Assembly (NCBI GenBank): GCA_020440025.1
Contig: JAGROX010000151.1
Coordinates: 3,026 to 56,344 of the forward strand
Direction: 5' to 3'
DNA: 53,319 nt
From: Verrucomicrobiia bacterium
Lineage (GTDB): Bacteria > Verrucomicrobiota > Verrucomicrobiia > Verrucomicrobiales > DEV007
The notes under the pieces are model-generated. The model had not been told where the DNA came from and ran no database searches. It saw only the letters and a program-made list of their open reading frames with translations. The stretch's first letter is position 1; each line of letters begins with the position of its first letter. Positions 1-8,226 of the stretch are shown one piece after another. The position numbers and the translations under genes were made by a program.

Positions 1-467
1 CCGGCCTCGCGATCATAGACACAGGAGGACATGTAACCACCCTGATCCCGAAGTTTTGCCAAGGATGTGGCGCGATCGGCCACCGAATTGCCCTTCGCTT
101 TTTTGGCGTAACTTTCCGTCTGGCGTTGAAAGAAAGAGAAGAGGAGTTTCTCGGCCGCGTTGGAATCCAACTGAGTGGCAGCGTCGAGCAAGGCTAGTGT
201 CACCTCGTCCCCAATCCCGGGAAAAATGCCGTTGGCTTTTTCCGTGAGGCGATAGAGTTTTTCCGGACGCCCGACCTGCTTGGGGCGGCGCCAGGTATCG
301 AGATAGCCCAGTTTCTCAAGAGCCACGCAGTGTTTTTTCACCCCCATGTAGCTCATCTTGAGTTCCTTCGCCAATTCAGGCACTGAGAGGCCGGTGGAGC
401 GCTTCACCGCATAGATGATGGCGAACCATTGAGGCCGAGTCAGGTCGCTGAAGGTCTTTAGAAACAT
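1..467 (-). CDS. COG2345-type winged-helix transcriptional regulator (3' end cut by window edge)
   Basis: The ATG is the complement of 465-467 and the frame stays open to base 1, so about 155 codons are visible and the C-terminus is missing. The protein opens with a winged-helix DNA-binding domain: a helix around RPQWFAIIYAVK, a recognition region around MSYMGVKKHCVALEKLGY, and a wing around GRPEKLYRLTE, followed by FPGIGDEVTLALLDA. The GRP-x-KLYRLTE plus FP...LALLDA arrangement is typical of the ArsR-like COG2345 family, which includes SufR-type Fe-S-sensing regulators. The ligand-binding part, where cluster-binding cysteines would lie, is off the edge, so a SufR role cannot be tested. It is divergent from the aminomutase gene with 225 bp between the starts, so it may regulate itself, that gene, or both. 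The family call is fairly firm; the signal is unknown. Confidence 0.75.
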   Translation of the reverse strand, partial: MFLKTFSDLTRPQWFAIIYAVKRSTGLSVPELAKELKMSYMGVKKHCVALEKLGYLDTWRRPKQVGRPEKLYRLTEKANGIFPGIGDEVTLALLDAATQLDSNAAEKLLFSFFQRQTESYAKKAKGNSVADRATSLAKLRDQGGYMSSCVYDREA

Positions 468-581
468 CGGAAGACTTTTTACTCAGATTATCTGTAAAGT
501 GACATAGATCCAGTGGTTTTCACAGCCTCAGCAGAATCATTGTAAGCAAAATGAACGGGAAATCGTCCATTCCCTGACGAT

Positions 582-609
582 TTGACATCGCTTTTCACAA
601 CCCTAGAAT
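582..609 (+). promoter_or_regulatory. sigma70-type promoter of the aminomutase gene
   Basis: TTGACA at 582-587 is followed after a 16-bp spacer by TAGAAT at 604-609, close to the consensus -35 and -10 hexamers. It lies about 80 bp upstream of the aminomutase start, in the divergent region shared with the winged-helix regulator, so operators for that regulator could overlap it. No obvious long palindrome was seen there. Assigned by consensus match only. Confidence 0.6.
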
Positions 610-692
610 CGTAAAGTCTCTCACGAATCCACGAACCCGTTCACAGGGCGAGGGTTCGCCTCTCCTCCCCTTGCCTCAGCCAGCCAGTGACC

Positions 693-1889
693 ATGCACCA
701 CGATCGGAAGCAGGATCTCGAAAAAACATTCACCTCATCTGCCCCCGGATACTGGGCCGATCAAGGAGTCACCACGGAGCAGTGGAATGACTACACCTGG
801 CAGTTGAAGAACCGGATCACCAGCCTCTCCCAACTGGAGAAACATCTGAATCTGAGTCCGGAAGAGCGGAACGGGGTGATCCTTTCCGGCACCAAACTGG
901 CGATGGCGATCACGCCCCATTTTTTCAATCTGATCGACCGGGACGACCCGGAGTGCCCGATTCGACGCCAAGTAATTCCCCGGATCGAGGAAACCTGGAC
1001 CAACGAGGCGGAAATGGCGGATCCCTGCGGAGAGGACGCCCACATGCCGGTGCCGGGCCTGGTGCATCGCTATCCGGACCGAGTGCTGTTTCTGGTGACC
1101 GACCGGTGCGCATCCTACTGTCGCTACTGCACCCGCAGCCGCGTCGTCAGTGGAGCGGGAGAACAGGAACTGGAAACGGATTTCGAAGCGGCATTCAAGT
1201 ATCTGGAAGAACACACCGAAGTTCGCGACGTGTTGCTTTCAGGCGGAGATCCCCTGCTTTTCTCGGACGCCAAGCTGGAAAAAATTCTGAGCCGACTGAG
1301 ATCGATCAAGCACATCGAATTCCTGCGAATCGGCTCGCGTATTCCCATTTTTCTCCCTCAGCGCATCACGCCGGAGTTGTGCACGATGCTCGGCAAATAT
1401 CATCCACTGTTCATCAGTATCCACGCCAATCATCCGCGCGAACTGACAACCGAAGTCCGAGCTGGATTGGAACGATTGGCGAATGCGGGCGTGCCCTTGG
1501 GAAACCAGAGTGTCCTGATGGGAGGGGTAAACGACGATCCCGAGACCATGAAGGCTCTGGTGCACAAGCTGCTGATGTGCCGGGTGCGCCCCTACTATCT
1601 CTATCAGATGGACCTGATCAGCGGTTCCAGCCACCTGAGGGCCTCAGTGGCGAAAGGAATCGAGATCATCGAGAATCTTCGTGGCCACACCACCGGCTAT
1701 GCCATCCCACAGTATGTCATCGATGCTCCGGGCGGCGGCGGCAAGGTGCCGGTGAATCCGGATTATGTGATTCAGCGGAACGAGGAGCGCGTTCTCGTGC
1801 GCAACTACGAAGGCAAGATCTTCGAGTATCCCGAGCCTCCACAAGTGGTGAACGCTCCGCTGGAGCCCGCCGCTTATCTGGCAGAGTGA
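693..1889 (+). CDS. kamA: lysine 2,3-aminomutase-like radical SAM/PLP enzyme (KamA family)
   Basis: KamA enzymes interconvert L-lysine and L-beta-lysine using a [4Fe-4S] cluster, S-adenosylmethionine and PLP. Numbered from ATG 693 (399 aa), the cluster motif CASYCRYC gives C139, C143 and C146, SGGDPL follows near 183-188, and the PLP lysine is in APGGGGK (K351). The aspartates that bind the substrate lysine side chain in clostridial LAM have counterparts in YQMDL (D307) and VIDAPGG (D344), favouring lysine over glutamate. The N-terminal helical part (WNDYTWQLKNRI) gives full LAM length, longer than EpmB. Oddly, the C-terminal cysteine cluster that binds zinc in the clostridial enzyme is absent. 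An in-frame GTG at 687 could also start it; ATG was chosen for its CCATG context, common here. No beta-lysine acetyltransferase or efp gene is adjacent, so the role (osmolyte, EF-P modification, catabolism) is open. Confidence 0.85.
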   Translation: MHHDRKQDLEKTFTSSAPGYWADQGVTTEQWNDYTWQLKNRITSLSQLEKHLNLSPEERNGVILSGTKLAMAITPHFFNLIDRDDPECPIRRQVIPRIEETWTNEAEMADPCGEDAHMPVPGLVHRYPDRVLFLVTDRCASYCRYCTRSRVVSGAGEQELETDFEAAFKYLEEHTEVRDVLLSGGDPLLFSDAKLEKILSRLRSIKHIEFLRIGSRIPIFLPQRITPELCTMLGKYHPLFISIHANHPRELTTEVRAGLERLANAGVPLGNQSVLMGGVNDDPETMKALVHKLLMCRVRPYYLYQMDLISGSSHLRASVAKGIEIIENLRGHTTGYAIPQYVIDAPGGGGKVPVNPDYVIQRNEERVLVRNYEGKIFEYPEPPQVVNAPLEPAAYLAE

Positions 1890-1918
1890 GCTGATCGCCC
1901 CCAGATTCCGCTTTCATC

Positions 1919-1939
1919 GCGGCAATGAGTCGTTGCCGC
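1919..1939 (+). terminator. hairpin downstream of kamA, possible weak terminator
   Basis: GCGGCAA (1919-1925) and TTGCCGC (1933-1939) form a perfect 7-bp stem with a 7-base loop, 30 bases after the kamA stop. There is no U-run after it, so intrinsic termination is doubtful. It may only stabilise the mRNA end. Confidence 0.3.
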
Positions 1940-2015
1940 AGATTGACGGACAGCCTTTTCGGACGCATAGCTTTGCCGTCCGCATTCTTCTTGCGGGCTC
2001 TTCCGATTTTCCGAA

Positions 2016-3209
2016 ATGTCATCTCTCATCGTCAAGGCACGCGCCCGCATCTACCACGGTCACGAGTGGGTCTACACCAGTGAAGTCCAACGCCTGACGG
2101 GAGATCCTCAACCGGGCGATGTCATCGAGCTGATTTCTGCCCGCAATCGACCGCTGGGATCAGCGATCTACAATCCTGCCTCGCAAATTGTGGCGCGACG
2201 GTTCTCCCGACGGAAGCAGGATCTGGATGCTGATTTTTTCCTGCGTCGTCTGGAGCGAGCTCGCGATCTGCGCGATAAACTTGGATTCTCCGATCCGGTC
2301 TACCGATTGGTCTGGAGCGAGGCAGACGGATTGCCCGGCGTGATCATCGACCGCTACGGCGACCATTTCGTGGTGCAAACCCTGACGATGGCGATGGATC
2401 AACGGAAAGACCTGATCGCCGATGCGATCCAGACGCTGTTCTCCCCGAAATCGATCGTGGAACGCAACGACTCTGCCATTCGCAAGGCGGAGTCGCTGGA
2501 GCAGGTCACTGGCATGCTTCGGGGAAAAAGTCCCGCTCCCTTCGAAATCTCGGTGAATGGGATTCGGCAGATTGTGGATTTGGCAGAAGGCCAAAAGACC
2601 GGCATTTATCTCGATCAGCTCGATGCCTATGTCGCGGTGGCCAAATACGCAAAGGGTCGCCGGGTGCTCGACTGTTTTTGCAATCAAGGCGGCTTCGCCC
2701 TTCACGCCGCCAAGGCTGGTGCCAGCAGCGTGACCGCCATCGATGTGAGTGAAAGCGCCATTCAGGCCACGGCGGCCAACGCGAATCTGAATCAGCTGCG
2801 CATCAACGCCCAAGAGGCCAATGTTTTTGATTTCCTCAAAGAAAGCGAAAGCCAATACAACCCGGACAAACCCGGGGTCGATGGCCTCTACGACCTGATC
2901 GTGCTCGACCCTCCGAGTTTCACACGCAATCGCAAATCAGTGAACGACGCCCTCCGGGGCTACAAAGAAATTCACCTCCGCGCGCTCAAATTGTTGAGTC
3001 GCGAAGGCGTTCTCGCCACCTTTTGTTGCTCTCACCATGTCAGTCGTGAGGAATTCCGCCAAGTCATCTGTGACGCATCGGTGGATGCTCGGAGAACCGT
3101 GCGTCAGATCGGCTCCCATTCCCAGCGTCTCGACCATCCGGTGATTCCAACAGTGCCGGAAACGGAGTATTTGAAGGGCTTTACCTTTCAAGCAGTGCCC
3201 GGTTGGTGA
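2016..3209 (+). CDS. RlmI-family class I SAM-dependent rRNA methyltransferase
   Basis: At 397 aa this matches the COG1092 (YccW/RlmI) family, whose E. coli member makes m5C1962 in 23S rRNA. An N-terminal PUA-like domain (about 1-75, with HEWVYTSEV and GDVIELIS) is followed by a central domain containing LPGVIIDRYGDHFVVQ. The C-terminal Rossmann fold has the SAM-binding stretch VLDCFCNQGGFALHAAKAGA, then AIDVSESAI and the motif IVLDPPSF. The late segment FCCSHHVSREEF occupies the place of the catalytic-loop cysteine in RlmI-type enzymes. The gene stands alone, 126 bp after kamA and 87 bp before the permease-like gene. The exact target nucleotide cannot be proved from sequence because COG1092 members differ in specificity. 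Confidence 0.85.
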   Translation: MSSLIVKARARIYHGHEWVYTSEVQRLTGDPQPGDVIELISARNRPLGSAIYNPASQIVARRFSRRKQDLDADFFLRRLERARDLRDKLGFSDPVYRLVWSEADGLPGVIIDRYGDHFVVQTLTMAMDQRKDLIADAIQTLFSPKSIVERNDSAIRKAESLEQVTGMLRGKSPAPFEISVNGIRQIVDLAEGQKTGIYLDQLDAYVAVAKYAKGRRVLDCFCNQGGFALHAAKAGASSVTAIDVSESAIQATAANANLNQLRINAQEANVFDFLKESESQYNPDKPGVDGLYDLIVLDPPSFTRNRKSVNDALRGYKEIHLRALKLLSREGVLATFCCSHHVSREEFRQVICDASVDARRTVRQIGSHSQRLDHPVIPTVPETEYLKGFTFQAVPGW

Positions 3210-3296
3210 GAAAAAGTGGCCTGAAATCGCAAATCGAGCGATTCGAGTTGATCCCGAGCCCGGCTCCCGGCATGCTCATCAGCACGCTACTCCGCG

Positions 3297-5042
3297 ATGT
3301 CTGAACTCGATCAATTCCGGCTACTCCTCCGCATTCACAGCCGGATCACTCGCACCCGGCTGATCAAAATGATCACGGGGTCACGCCTGATGGCACTGAC
3401 GCTCGGGGGATTCCTCGTCGCCTATTCCGTGACAGCCTATTTCCTGTTTCGACGGGGATTGATCTACTTCGGGCAATTGCCAGCGGCCGGAGGGCTTTTG
3501 GTAGATCGCATGATGCATGTTGTCTTTTTCTGCTTCCTTCTCATGCTGATGTTCTCGGTGGCCGTCACGAGCTACATCGCGCTCTACCGAACGCGAGACA
3601 CCCGTTGGCTGTTGTCACTGCCGATCTCTCATCGTGTCATCTTTCTGTGGAAAGTCTTCGAGGCGACGGCGTTTTCGAGTTGGGGGTTGCTTTTCATCAC
3701 CGCTCCCCTGTTGGTCTCCTTTGCTGAGATTCGCGAGTCAGGTTGGAGTTTTCATGTCCGCACGATCATCGGGTTGATCCCCTTCCTTGTGATTACCAGC
3801 TCTCTCGCCGCTCTGGCGCTCCTGTCGGTGGTTCGCTGGGTGACCCGGCGTCAGTTGATCGCTATCGGCATCTTCGCCGGTCTGTTTTTCATCGTCGGCA
3901 TCACTCGCACGATCATGCACGAACGCGAGATCACCGAGCGCGTCGGATTCAGTGCGGCCCTGACGTTTCAACAAGTCATTCGACATACCGACCTCGCGGT
4001 GAATCGCGCGATTCCCAGTACATGGTATGCAAGTTCGATCATCGAATGGAGCCGAGCACGCCCCTTGACCACTTCGGTTCTCTATCCGGCTCTCCTTTTG
4101 GCCTGGGCGCTGATGGGGATTCAAGCCACGCTCTGGCTCGCCAGGCGATGGTTCTATGACAGCTGGAATCACAGCGTGCAAAACGCCGCCATCGCCGCCC
4201 TGCGACAGCGCCCCCCAACACAGGCGGAGTTGCCAGCGCTGATCCACCGATATCGGCCGCGACGCTCCGTCCTTTCCTTAATCTTTGGACGCCCCTTGGC
4301 CGCGATCACTCGCAAAGATCTCATCAGCTTCCGTCGAGAGCCGGCTCAATGGATGCAATTCCTGATCGTATTCGGCTTGCTCGCCATCTATGCGACCGGC
4401 CTGCGACGATTGAACCAGCATCTGGATCAACCTCATGAAATCTATCTCGTCGCCTTCCTCAATCTGGCCGTTTGCGCCCTGGCTCTCTCGACGCTGACCA
4501 CCCGTTTCATTTTTCCGCAATTCAGCCTGGAGGGACGCCGCCTGTGGGTTCTCGCCATGTCGCCCCTTCGCTTGCCTTCCGTCGTTTTACAAAAATTTTT
4601 CCTCAGCACCCTGTTCACCAGCTTGGCGGTATCGATCATCATCCTGATCTCGGGCAACACGCTCAACCTGACTCTGTCCGATACTCTCTTTTTCACCGCC
4701 GCCATTCTCATGCTGTCCATCGGGCTGAATGCAATGGCCGTGGGATTGGGCGTGCTGTTTCCCAATCTCGAGGAAACGAACGCCGCCAAGATCGTCAGCG
4801 GATTCGGCGGCACGCTGTGTCTCGTGATGAGTTTCGTCTACATCGTCATTTTTTTGATGCTTCTGGCTTGGGCTAAAATGGAAGTTTTTAAAGAAAACGA
4901 CCTTCCGACGAACTGGTTTGATGGTCGCTACACCCTCCTCGCTCTTGGCTTGACCAGTGGTCTCACTCTGTTTCTGACGGTGGCTCCACTATTTTTTGCA
5001 ATGAAACGACTAAAAAGACTGGAAATTTTAGGTAATTTGTAA
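3297..5042 (+). CDS. 12-TM permease-like inner-membrane protein
   Basis: This 581-residue protein is almost entirely hydrophobic helices. About twelve membrane segments can be counted, beginning near residues 30-50 (LMALTLGGFLVAYSVTAYFL) and ending with FLTVAPLFFAMKRLKRLE. A cytoplasmic-looking loop around 295-345 contains RPPTQAELPALIHRYRPRR and FGRPLAAITRKDLISFRREP. The layout, two six-helix halves joined by a charged loop that ends at a region rich in K/R just before helix 7, is like ABC-2/putative ABC exporter permeases, but no ATPase gene is next to it. No catalytic motif was seen. The stop codon sits inside an AT-rich hairpin at the gene end. Function unknown; the permease reading is inference from topology. 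Confidence 0.6.
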   Translation: MSELDQFRLLLRIHSRITRTRLIKMITGSRLMALTLGGFLVAYSVTAYFLFRRGLIYFGQLPAAGGLLVDRMMHVVFFCFLLMLMFSVAVTSYIALYRTRDTRWLLSLPISHRVIFLWKVFEATAFSSWGLLFITAPLLVSFAEIRESGWSFHVRTIIGLIPFLVITSSLAALALLSVVRWVTRRQLIAIGIFAGLFFIVGITRTIMHEREITERVGFSAALTFQQVIRHTDLAVNRAIPSTWYASSIIEWSRARPLTTSVLYPALLLAWALMGIQATLWLARRWFYDSWNHSVQNAAIAALRQRPPTQAELPALIHRYRPRRSVLSLIFGRPLAAITRKDLISFRREPAQWMQFLIVFGLLAIYATGLRRLNQHLDQPHEIYLVAFLNLAVCALALSTLTTRFIFPQFSLEGRRLWVLAMSPLRLPSVVLQKFFLSTLFTSLAVSIIILISGNTLNLTLSDTLFFTAAILMLSIGLNAMAVGLGVLFPNLEETNAAKIVSGFGGTLCLVMSFVYIVIFLMLLAWAKMEVFKENDLPTNWFDGRYTLLALGLTSGLTLFLTVAPLFFAMKRLKRLEILGNL

Positions 5043-5075
5043 TATTAATTTACCTAAAGTAATTCTAGGTCTTTT
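5013..5075 (+). terminator. AT-rich nested hairpin overlapping the permease-like gene end
   Basis: Inner arms TTTAGGTAA (5027-5035) and TTACCTAAA (5050-5058) pair perfectly. Outer arms AAAAGAC (5013-5019) and GTCTTTT (5069-5075) enclose them, ending in TTTT just before the next ATG at 5080. The stretch is conspicuously AT-rich in a GC-rich region. It could terminate the upstream transcript or act as the leader structure of the next gene, whose start it nearly touches. Confidence 0.5.
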
Positions 5076-5079
5076 CATA

Positions 5080-5736
5080 ATGAGTTCACTTGCTTACGCC
5101 CCGCCCTCACTCCACGACGACGACAATGATCAGGAGGTCCTGATCCAATTCGACGACTCCACCTTCGAACCGGCCATTCCCAACGAAGAAAACTTTGAGG
5201 ATCAAGTTCGGGAGGCGCAAGAGCAACTGGCTCAGCTCCGCCATCGAGAGGAGCAACTAGAGCGCCAAAAGCGCGAGTTGGAAGAGCTTCACCAGAAAAA
5301 AGCCGTCTTCGCCGAGGGACGCGCTCGCCTCAGCGAAGACCTGGCCCGCGCTGTCAGTGCTTTGGATCGCGAGGCAGATGAATGCCAGCGGCGCGCCGAT
5401 CAGTGTCACTCCACCAAGGAGGCGCTGGAGCACTACCACCGCGTCGTGGAGAGCCTTCGCCCCGATCATTGGAGCCGAACTCAGCTGAAAGAGGAACTTT
5501 CTCGTGGTCAGTCTCAGTTGAACGAAGCCGAGGAAGAACTCGGTAGCGCCGCTTCTCTGCTGGCGTCCATTCGTGGTGCCAAGGGACGAAAGGCGGTAAA
5601 ACGCTCCGTCGGTGATTCGTCAGACAACGAGCAAGGATTTCTCTACTGGTTCAAGAGTGGCCTCGCTTTCACGCTTCCGCTGATGATTTTCGCAGGCGTT
5701 TTCGGCCTGTTTTATCTGATTTTCGGCGGAGCCTGA
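5080..5736 (+). CDS. coiled-coil protein with a C-terminal membrane anchor, unknown function
   Basis: This 218-residue protein has an acidic N-terminus (HDDDNDQ near 13-19). A long heptad-rich coiled coil runs from roughly 40 to 165 (REAQEQLAQLRHREEQLERQ and further E/Q/L-rich repeats), then a short basic linker (GAKGRKAVKR). One hydrophobic segment near 191-215 (AFTLPLMIFAGVFGLFYLIF) lies at the extreme C-terminus. With no signal peptide, it is predicted to be a tail-anchored membrane protein with its coiled coil in the cytoplasm. Not recognised as a named family. It is framed by hairpins at 5013-5075 and 5753-5789 and followed by another small C-terminally anchored protein, suggesting a related role, which is inference. 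Confidence 0.65.
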   Translation: MSSLAYAPPSLHDDDNDQEVLIQFDDSTFEPAIPNEENFEDQVREAQEQLAQLRHREEQLERQKRELEELHQKKAVFAEGRARLSEDLARAVSALDREADECQRRADQCHSTKEALEHYHRVVESLRPDHWSRTQLKEELSRGQSQLNEAEEELGSAASLLASIRGAKGRKAVKRSVGDSSDNEQGFLYWFKSGLAFTLPLMIFAGVFGLFYLIFGGA

Positions 5737-5752
5737 TCCCTCTTGAGAAAGG

Positions 5753-5789
5753 ATCATCAGTCTTCTGCCGAGGTGGTTGATGATTTTTT
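5753..5789 (+). terminator. Rho-independent terminator
   Basis: ATCATCA (5753-5759) pairs with TGATGAT (5778-5784) and runs into six T residues (5784-5789). It lies 16 bases after the stop of the coiled-coil gene and so separates it from the next small membrane protein. Confidence 0.6.
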
Positions 5790-5870
5790 CAGAGTCAGTT
5801 CTTTGCCTCGATTCCAATCAATTTTGCTCTCCCCTGTTTCCCGTCTTCTCACACCAAACCAGAAAAAGCC

Positions 5871-6278
5871 ATGGGTAATCAACGACGTAACACTCGCAGC
5901 CGCAGTCAAAAATGGGCGTCTGATCGTGATGATCTCCTGAAATTGGAGCCATTGTCCAAGAAGCGCGGTCAATCTCGTTCCGCCAAAGGTGCGCCCGCCG
6001 ATGAGGAGTGGCAGACTTTGAATGCCCAAATCGGTGCGTTGGAGAGCTTCCTCACCGGGGCCAGTGCCCGGGCCGATCGCCAGCGCCGCCAGCGGTTGGA
6101 GAATATTCTTCCTCCCCTCGACCGGGCTGATTTGCCTCGCGATCACCATCGCATGAGCCGCTGGCAGGAGCGCAATCACTACGGCGAGCGCCAACGCCAC
6201 GGAGTGTCGTTCTTCCTTCTTTTCTGCGCAGTCTGTGCCCTCCTTTGGTGGTTGCTTCAAACTTCTGCCTCCATGTGA
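5871..6278 (+). CDS. small C-terminally anchored membrane protein, unknown function
   Basis: This 135-residue protein has a very basic N-terminus (GNQRRNTRSRSQKW), a polar middle part rich in Arg and Gln (ARADRQRRQRLENILPPLDR), and one membrane segment near 111-129 (SFFLLFCAVCALLWWLLQ) close to the C-terminus. There is no signal peptide, so it is likely tail-anchored with a basic cytoplasmic domain, the same plan as the preceding gene product but without a long coiled coil. The start has no Shine-Dalgarno sequence, as is usual in this window. It is followed by a strong terminator. Not assignable to a family by eye. Confidence 0.55.
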   Translation: MGNQRRNTRSRSQKWASDRDDLLKLEPLSKKRGQSRSAKGAPADEEWQTLNAQIGALESFLTGASARADRQRRQRLENILPPLDRADLPRDHHRMSRWQERNHYGERQRHGVSFFLLFCAVCALLWWLLQTSASM

Positions 6279-6304
6279 ACTAGAGGCCACTCGGATTTTC
6301 CAGG

Positions 6305-6340
6305 ACGCGAATCCCCTTTCTTTCGGGTGATTCGCGTTTT
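6305..6340 (+). terminator. strong Rho-independent terminator
   Basis: ACGCGAATC (6305-6313) and GATTCGCGT (6329-6337) are exact reverse complements, extended inside by CCC/GGG with one bulged base and followed by TTTT (6337-6340). It ends transcription of the small membrane protein gene 27 bases after its stop. Confidence 0.8.
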
Positions 6341-6351
6341 CTGTTTCTACC

Positions 6352-6978
6352 ATGCACCGTCCCGCCACCACGACACAGATCCGGCTCATTTCGGGATTCA
6401 CCGCCCTGTATTTGGCCGTTTCCGCTATCTCCGCGTGGATCAACGGAAATGGTGAGTTCGTTTTTTACATCCTGGTGATGTTGATCATCATCGGCGCGGT
6501 GGCCTGGGTTCATCACCAAGTGGGGTTCAGTGCTGGGTTGCTCTGCGGCCTCTGCGGTTGGGGACTGCTTCACATGGCGGGTGGATTGGTTCCCATTCCT
6601 ACCTCTTGGCACACGGGATTGGATCAGGGCGTCCTCTACAATCTCTGGTTCATCCCCCAGCGCCTGAAATACGACCAAGTGGTTCATGCCTTTGGGTTCG
6701 GAGTGACCACTTGGCTCTGTTGGCAGTGTTTGAGTGTTGCCTTTCACTCGCGTTCCGGAACCACGCTTTTGCCCTCCCTCGGCTTGATGGTGCTTTGCGC
6801 CGCCGCAGGCATGGGCTTCGGGGCACTCAATGAAGTGGTCGAGTTTTTTGCCACTCTCCTGCTGCCGAGCACCAATGTGGGAGGTTACGAGAACACTGGC
6901 TGGGATCTGGTGGCCAACCTCGTGGGCTCCACAGCCGCCGCGCTCGTCATCTTTTTCCACGGCCATTCACGGTCTTGA
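6352..6978 (+). CDS. DUF2238/YjdF-like polytopic membrane protein
   Basis: This 208-residue protein has about six membrane helices. The second half carries YDQVVHAFGFGVTTWLCWQC, then GMGFGALNEVVEFFA and a Gly/Asn/Asp-rich NTGWDLVANLVGS. The pattern of a histidine-bearing helix (YDxxxHxFG), a glutamate-bearing helix (NEVVEF) and an Asp-bearing loop (WDLxxNxxG) matches YjdF/DUF2238-type proteins, known as conserved membrane proteins without an established activity. The conserved H, E and D in membrane-near positions could form a metal or catalytic site, which is inference. The gene starts right behind a terminator, so its promoter must be very close. It converges on the PQQ gene with only 15 bp between the stops. 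Confidence 0.65.
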   Translation: MHRPATTTQIRLISGFTALYLAVSAISAWINGNGEFVFYILVMLIIIGAVAWVHHQVGFSAGLLCGLCGWGLLHMAGGLVPIPTSWHTGLDQGVLYNLWFIPQRLKYDQVVHAFGFGVTTWLCWQCLSVAFHSRSGTTLLPSLGLMVLCAAAGMGFGALNEVVEFFATLLLPSTNVGGYENTGWDLVANLVGSTAAALVIFFHGHSRS

Positions 6979-6993
6979 GGCCCACAGCTGGAT

Positions 6994-8226
6994 CTACTCT
7001 CGTCCCACGCAAACCAGATCGCCACGAGAGTTGCGCGCATACAGCAAACCGTCGGCAAACGATGGAGGTGTCCAACAACGCCCGCCCAAGACCTGCGCAC
7101 GGGAGAGCATTCTGAATCCCTCAGGTGACGCCGGAGCGACCACGAGTTCCCCTTTTTCCGTCAGGATCAGGAGCTGCCCATCAGATGTCGAAATCAGAGA
7201 GCCGCATCCGAGCCCTTCGTCGGGAGACACCCGCCACCGCTCTTTTCCGCTTTCAAACTCGATGCAGACAAACTCGGTGGGACGACCGCGATGAGCCGTC
7301 CCATCGAATCCATAGAGATGACCATCGACCAACACCGCATTATTCATGTGGGTGCAAAGGCTCTGATTTTCGTAGCGACGATTCAGCGTTCTCCCATCGA
7401 AATGAAAGAGGGCACAACCGCGATCGTAGCCAGTCGAGACAAAAATTGACGCCCCACTGACGATCGGGGTCGTGGCATTGGTATCGAATGAAGTTTCCCA
7501 AGGCTCAAAACTGACCGTTCCCCCGTTGACCGGATCCAGAATGACCAGCCCGTCGGTTTTCAGAATCGCCAATCTCTCCACCTCGCCAACCTTGAAGCGA
7601 ACGGGTGTACCATAGGCCGGACGGAAAGGTTGAGAACGCCAGAGGATTTCACCATTCTTCGGATCAAGCGAAAGAGTGACGCCCGCTTCCACGATTAATT
7701 GCCCTTCCATGAGGTAAGGCGATCCCGCGAATCCCCATTCCGGCGCTTTTTTCATCCCGGTATCTGCGAGGAGGTCGCGTTTCCACATCACTTTTCCGCT
7801 CGTCGCTTCGTGACAAAGCAGATCCCCGTTTTTTCCGAGCGAAAATACCCGATCATTGGCCACGGTTGGCGTGGCACCGGGCCCACCTTCATGAAGGTTC
7901 GACAACAGAGGCGCGGGCCACGAATCCGACCAAACCACCTCTCCCGTCTTGGCATCCAGACACCAGAGAGTTTCCTGCCCATCGGGCTTGGATCCGTCGT
8001 GTCCGAGGGTGTAGAGACGACCCGAGACGATGACGGGACTTGAGAAACCCACTCCGACTTGCGCTCGCCAGACCAACGCTTCGGCATCAAAGTCGGGAGG
8101 CAACGTCTCTCGGGCGACGCCATTCTCATCCGGCCCGCGCCATCGAGACCAGTCCTCGCTCTTCCCCGGGTTCAAGAAGACGGTCGAGAGAATGACGGCG
8201 AGAAACAAGGATCGGACAGAATTCAC
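6994..8226 (-). CDS. secreted PQQ-like beta-propeller protein
   Basis: This 410-residue protein begins with a signal peptide (MNSVRSLFLAVILSTVFLNP), then the WSRWRGPDENGVARE stretch that typically opens exported propeller proteins of Planctomycetes and Verrucomicrobia. Repeated blades contain ETLWCLDAKTGEVVW, LSLDPKNGEILW and VCIEFESGKERW, the PQQ/BamB-type repeat with its terminal tryptophan. Such proteins may act as pseudo-enzymes, binding scaffolds or alcohol dehydrogenase-like subunits. No dehydrogenase catalytic Asp or vicinal disulfide could be assigned, so activity is open. Its start overlaps the stop of the upstream cytochrome gene by four bases (ATGA), so the two are translationally coupled and probably act together in the periplasm. 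Confidence 0.8.
   Translation of the reverse strand: MNSVRSLFLAVILSTVFLNPGKSEDWSRWRGPDENGVARETLPPDFDAEALVWRAQVGVGFSSPVIVSGRLYTLGHDGSKPDGQETLWCLDAKTGEVVWSDSWPAPLLSNLHEGGPGATPTVANDRVFSLGKNGDLLCHEATSGKVMWKRDLLADTGMKKAPEWGFAGSPYLMEGQLIVEAGVTLSLDPKNGEILWRSQPFRPAYGTPVRFKVGEVERLAILKTDGLVILDPVNGGTVSFEPWETSFDTNATTPIVSGASIFVSTGYDRGCALFHFDGRTLNRRYENQSLCTHMNNAVLVDGHLYGFDGTAHRGRPTEFVCIEFESGKERWRVSPDEGLGCGSLISTSDGQLLILTEKGELVVAPASPEGFRMLSRAQVLGGRCWTPPSFADGLLYARNSRGDLVCVGRE

Noticed and set aside
953-1894. A 313-codon frame overlapping kamA in another reading frame
   Set aside because: Arg/Ser/Pro-rich out-of-frame shadow of a clearly conserved enzyme gene.
1717-2022. A 101-codon minus-strand frame across the kamA-rlmI gap
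   Set aside because: Two thirds of it is antisense to kamA and no conserved pattern is visible.
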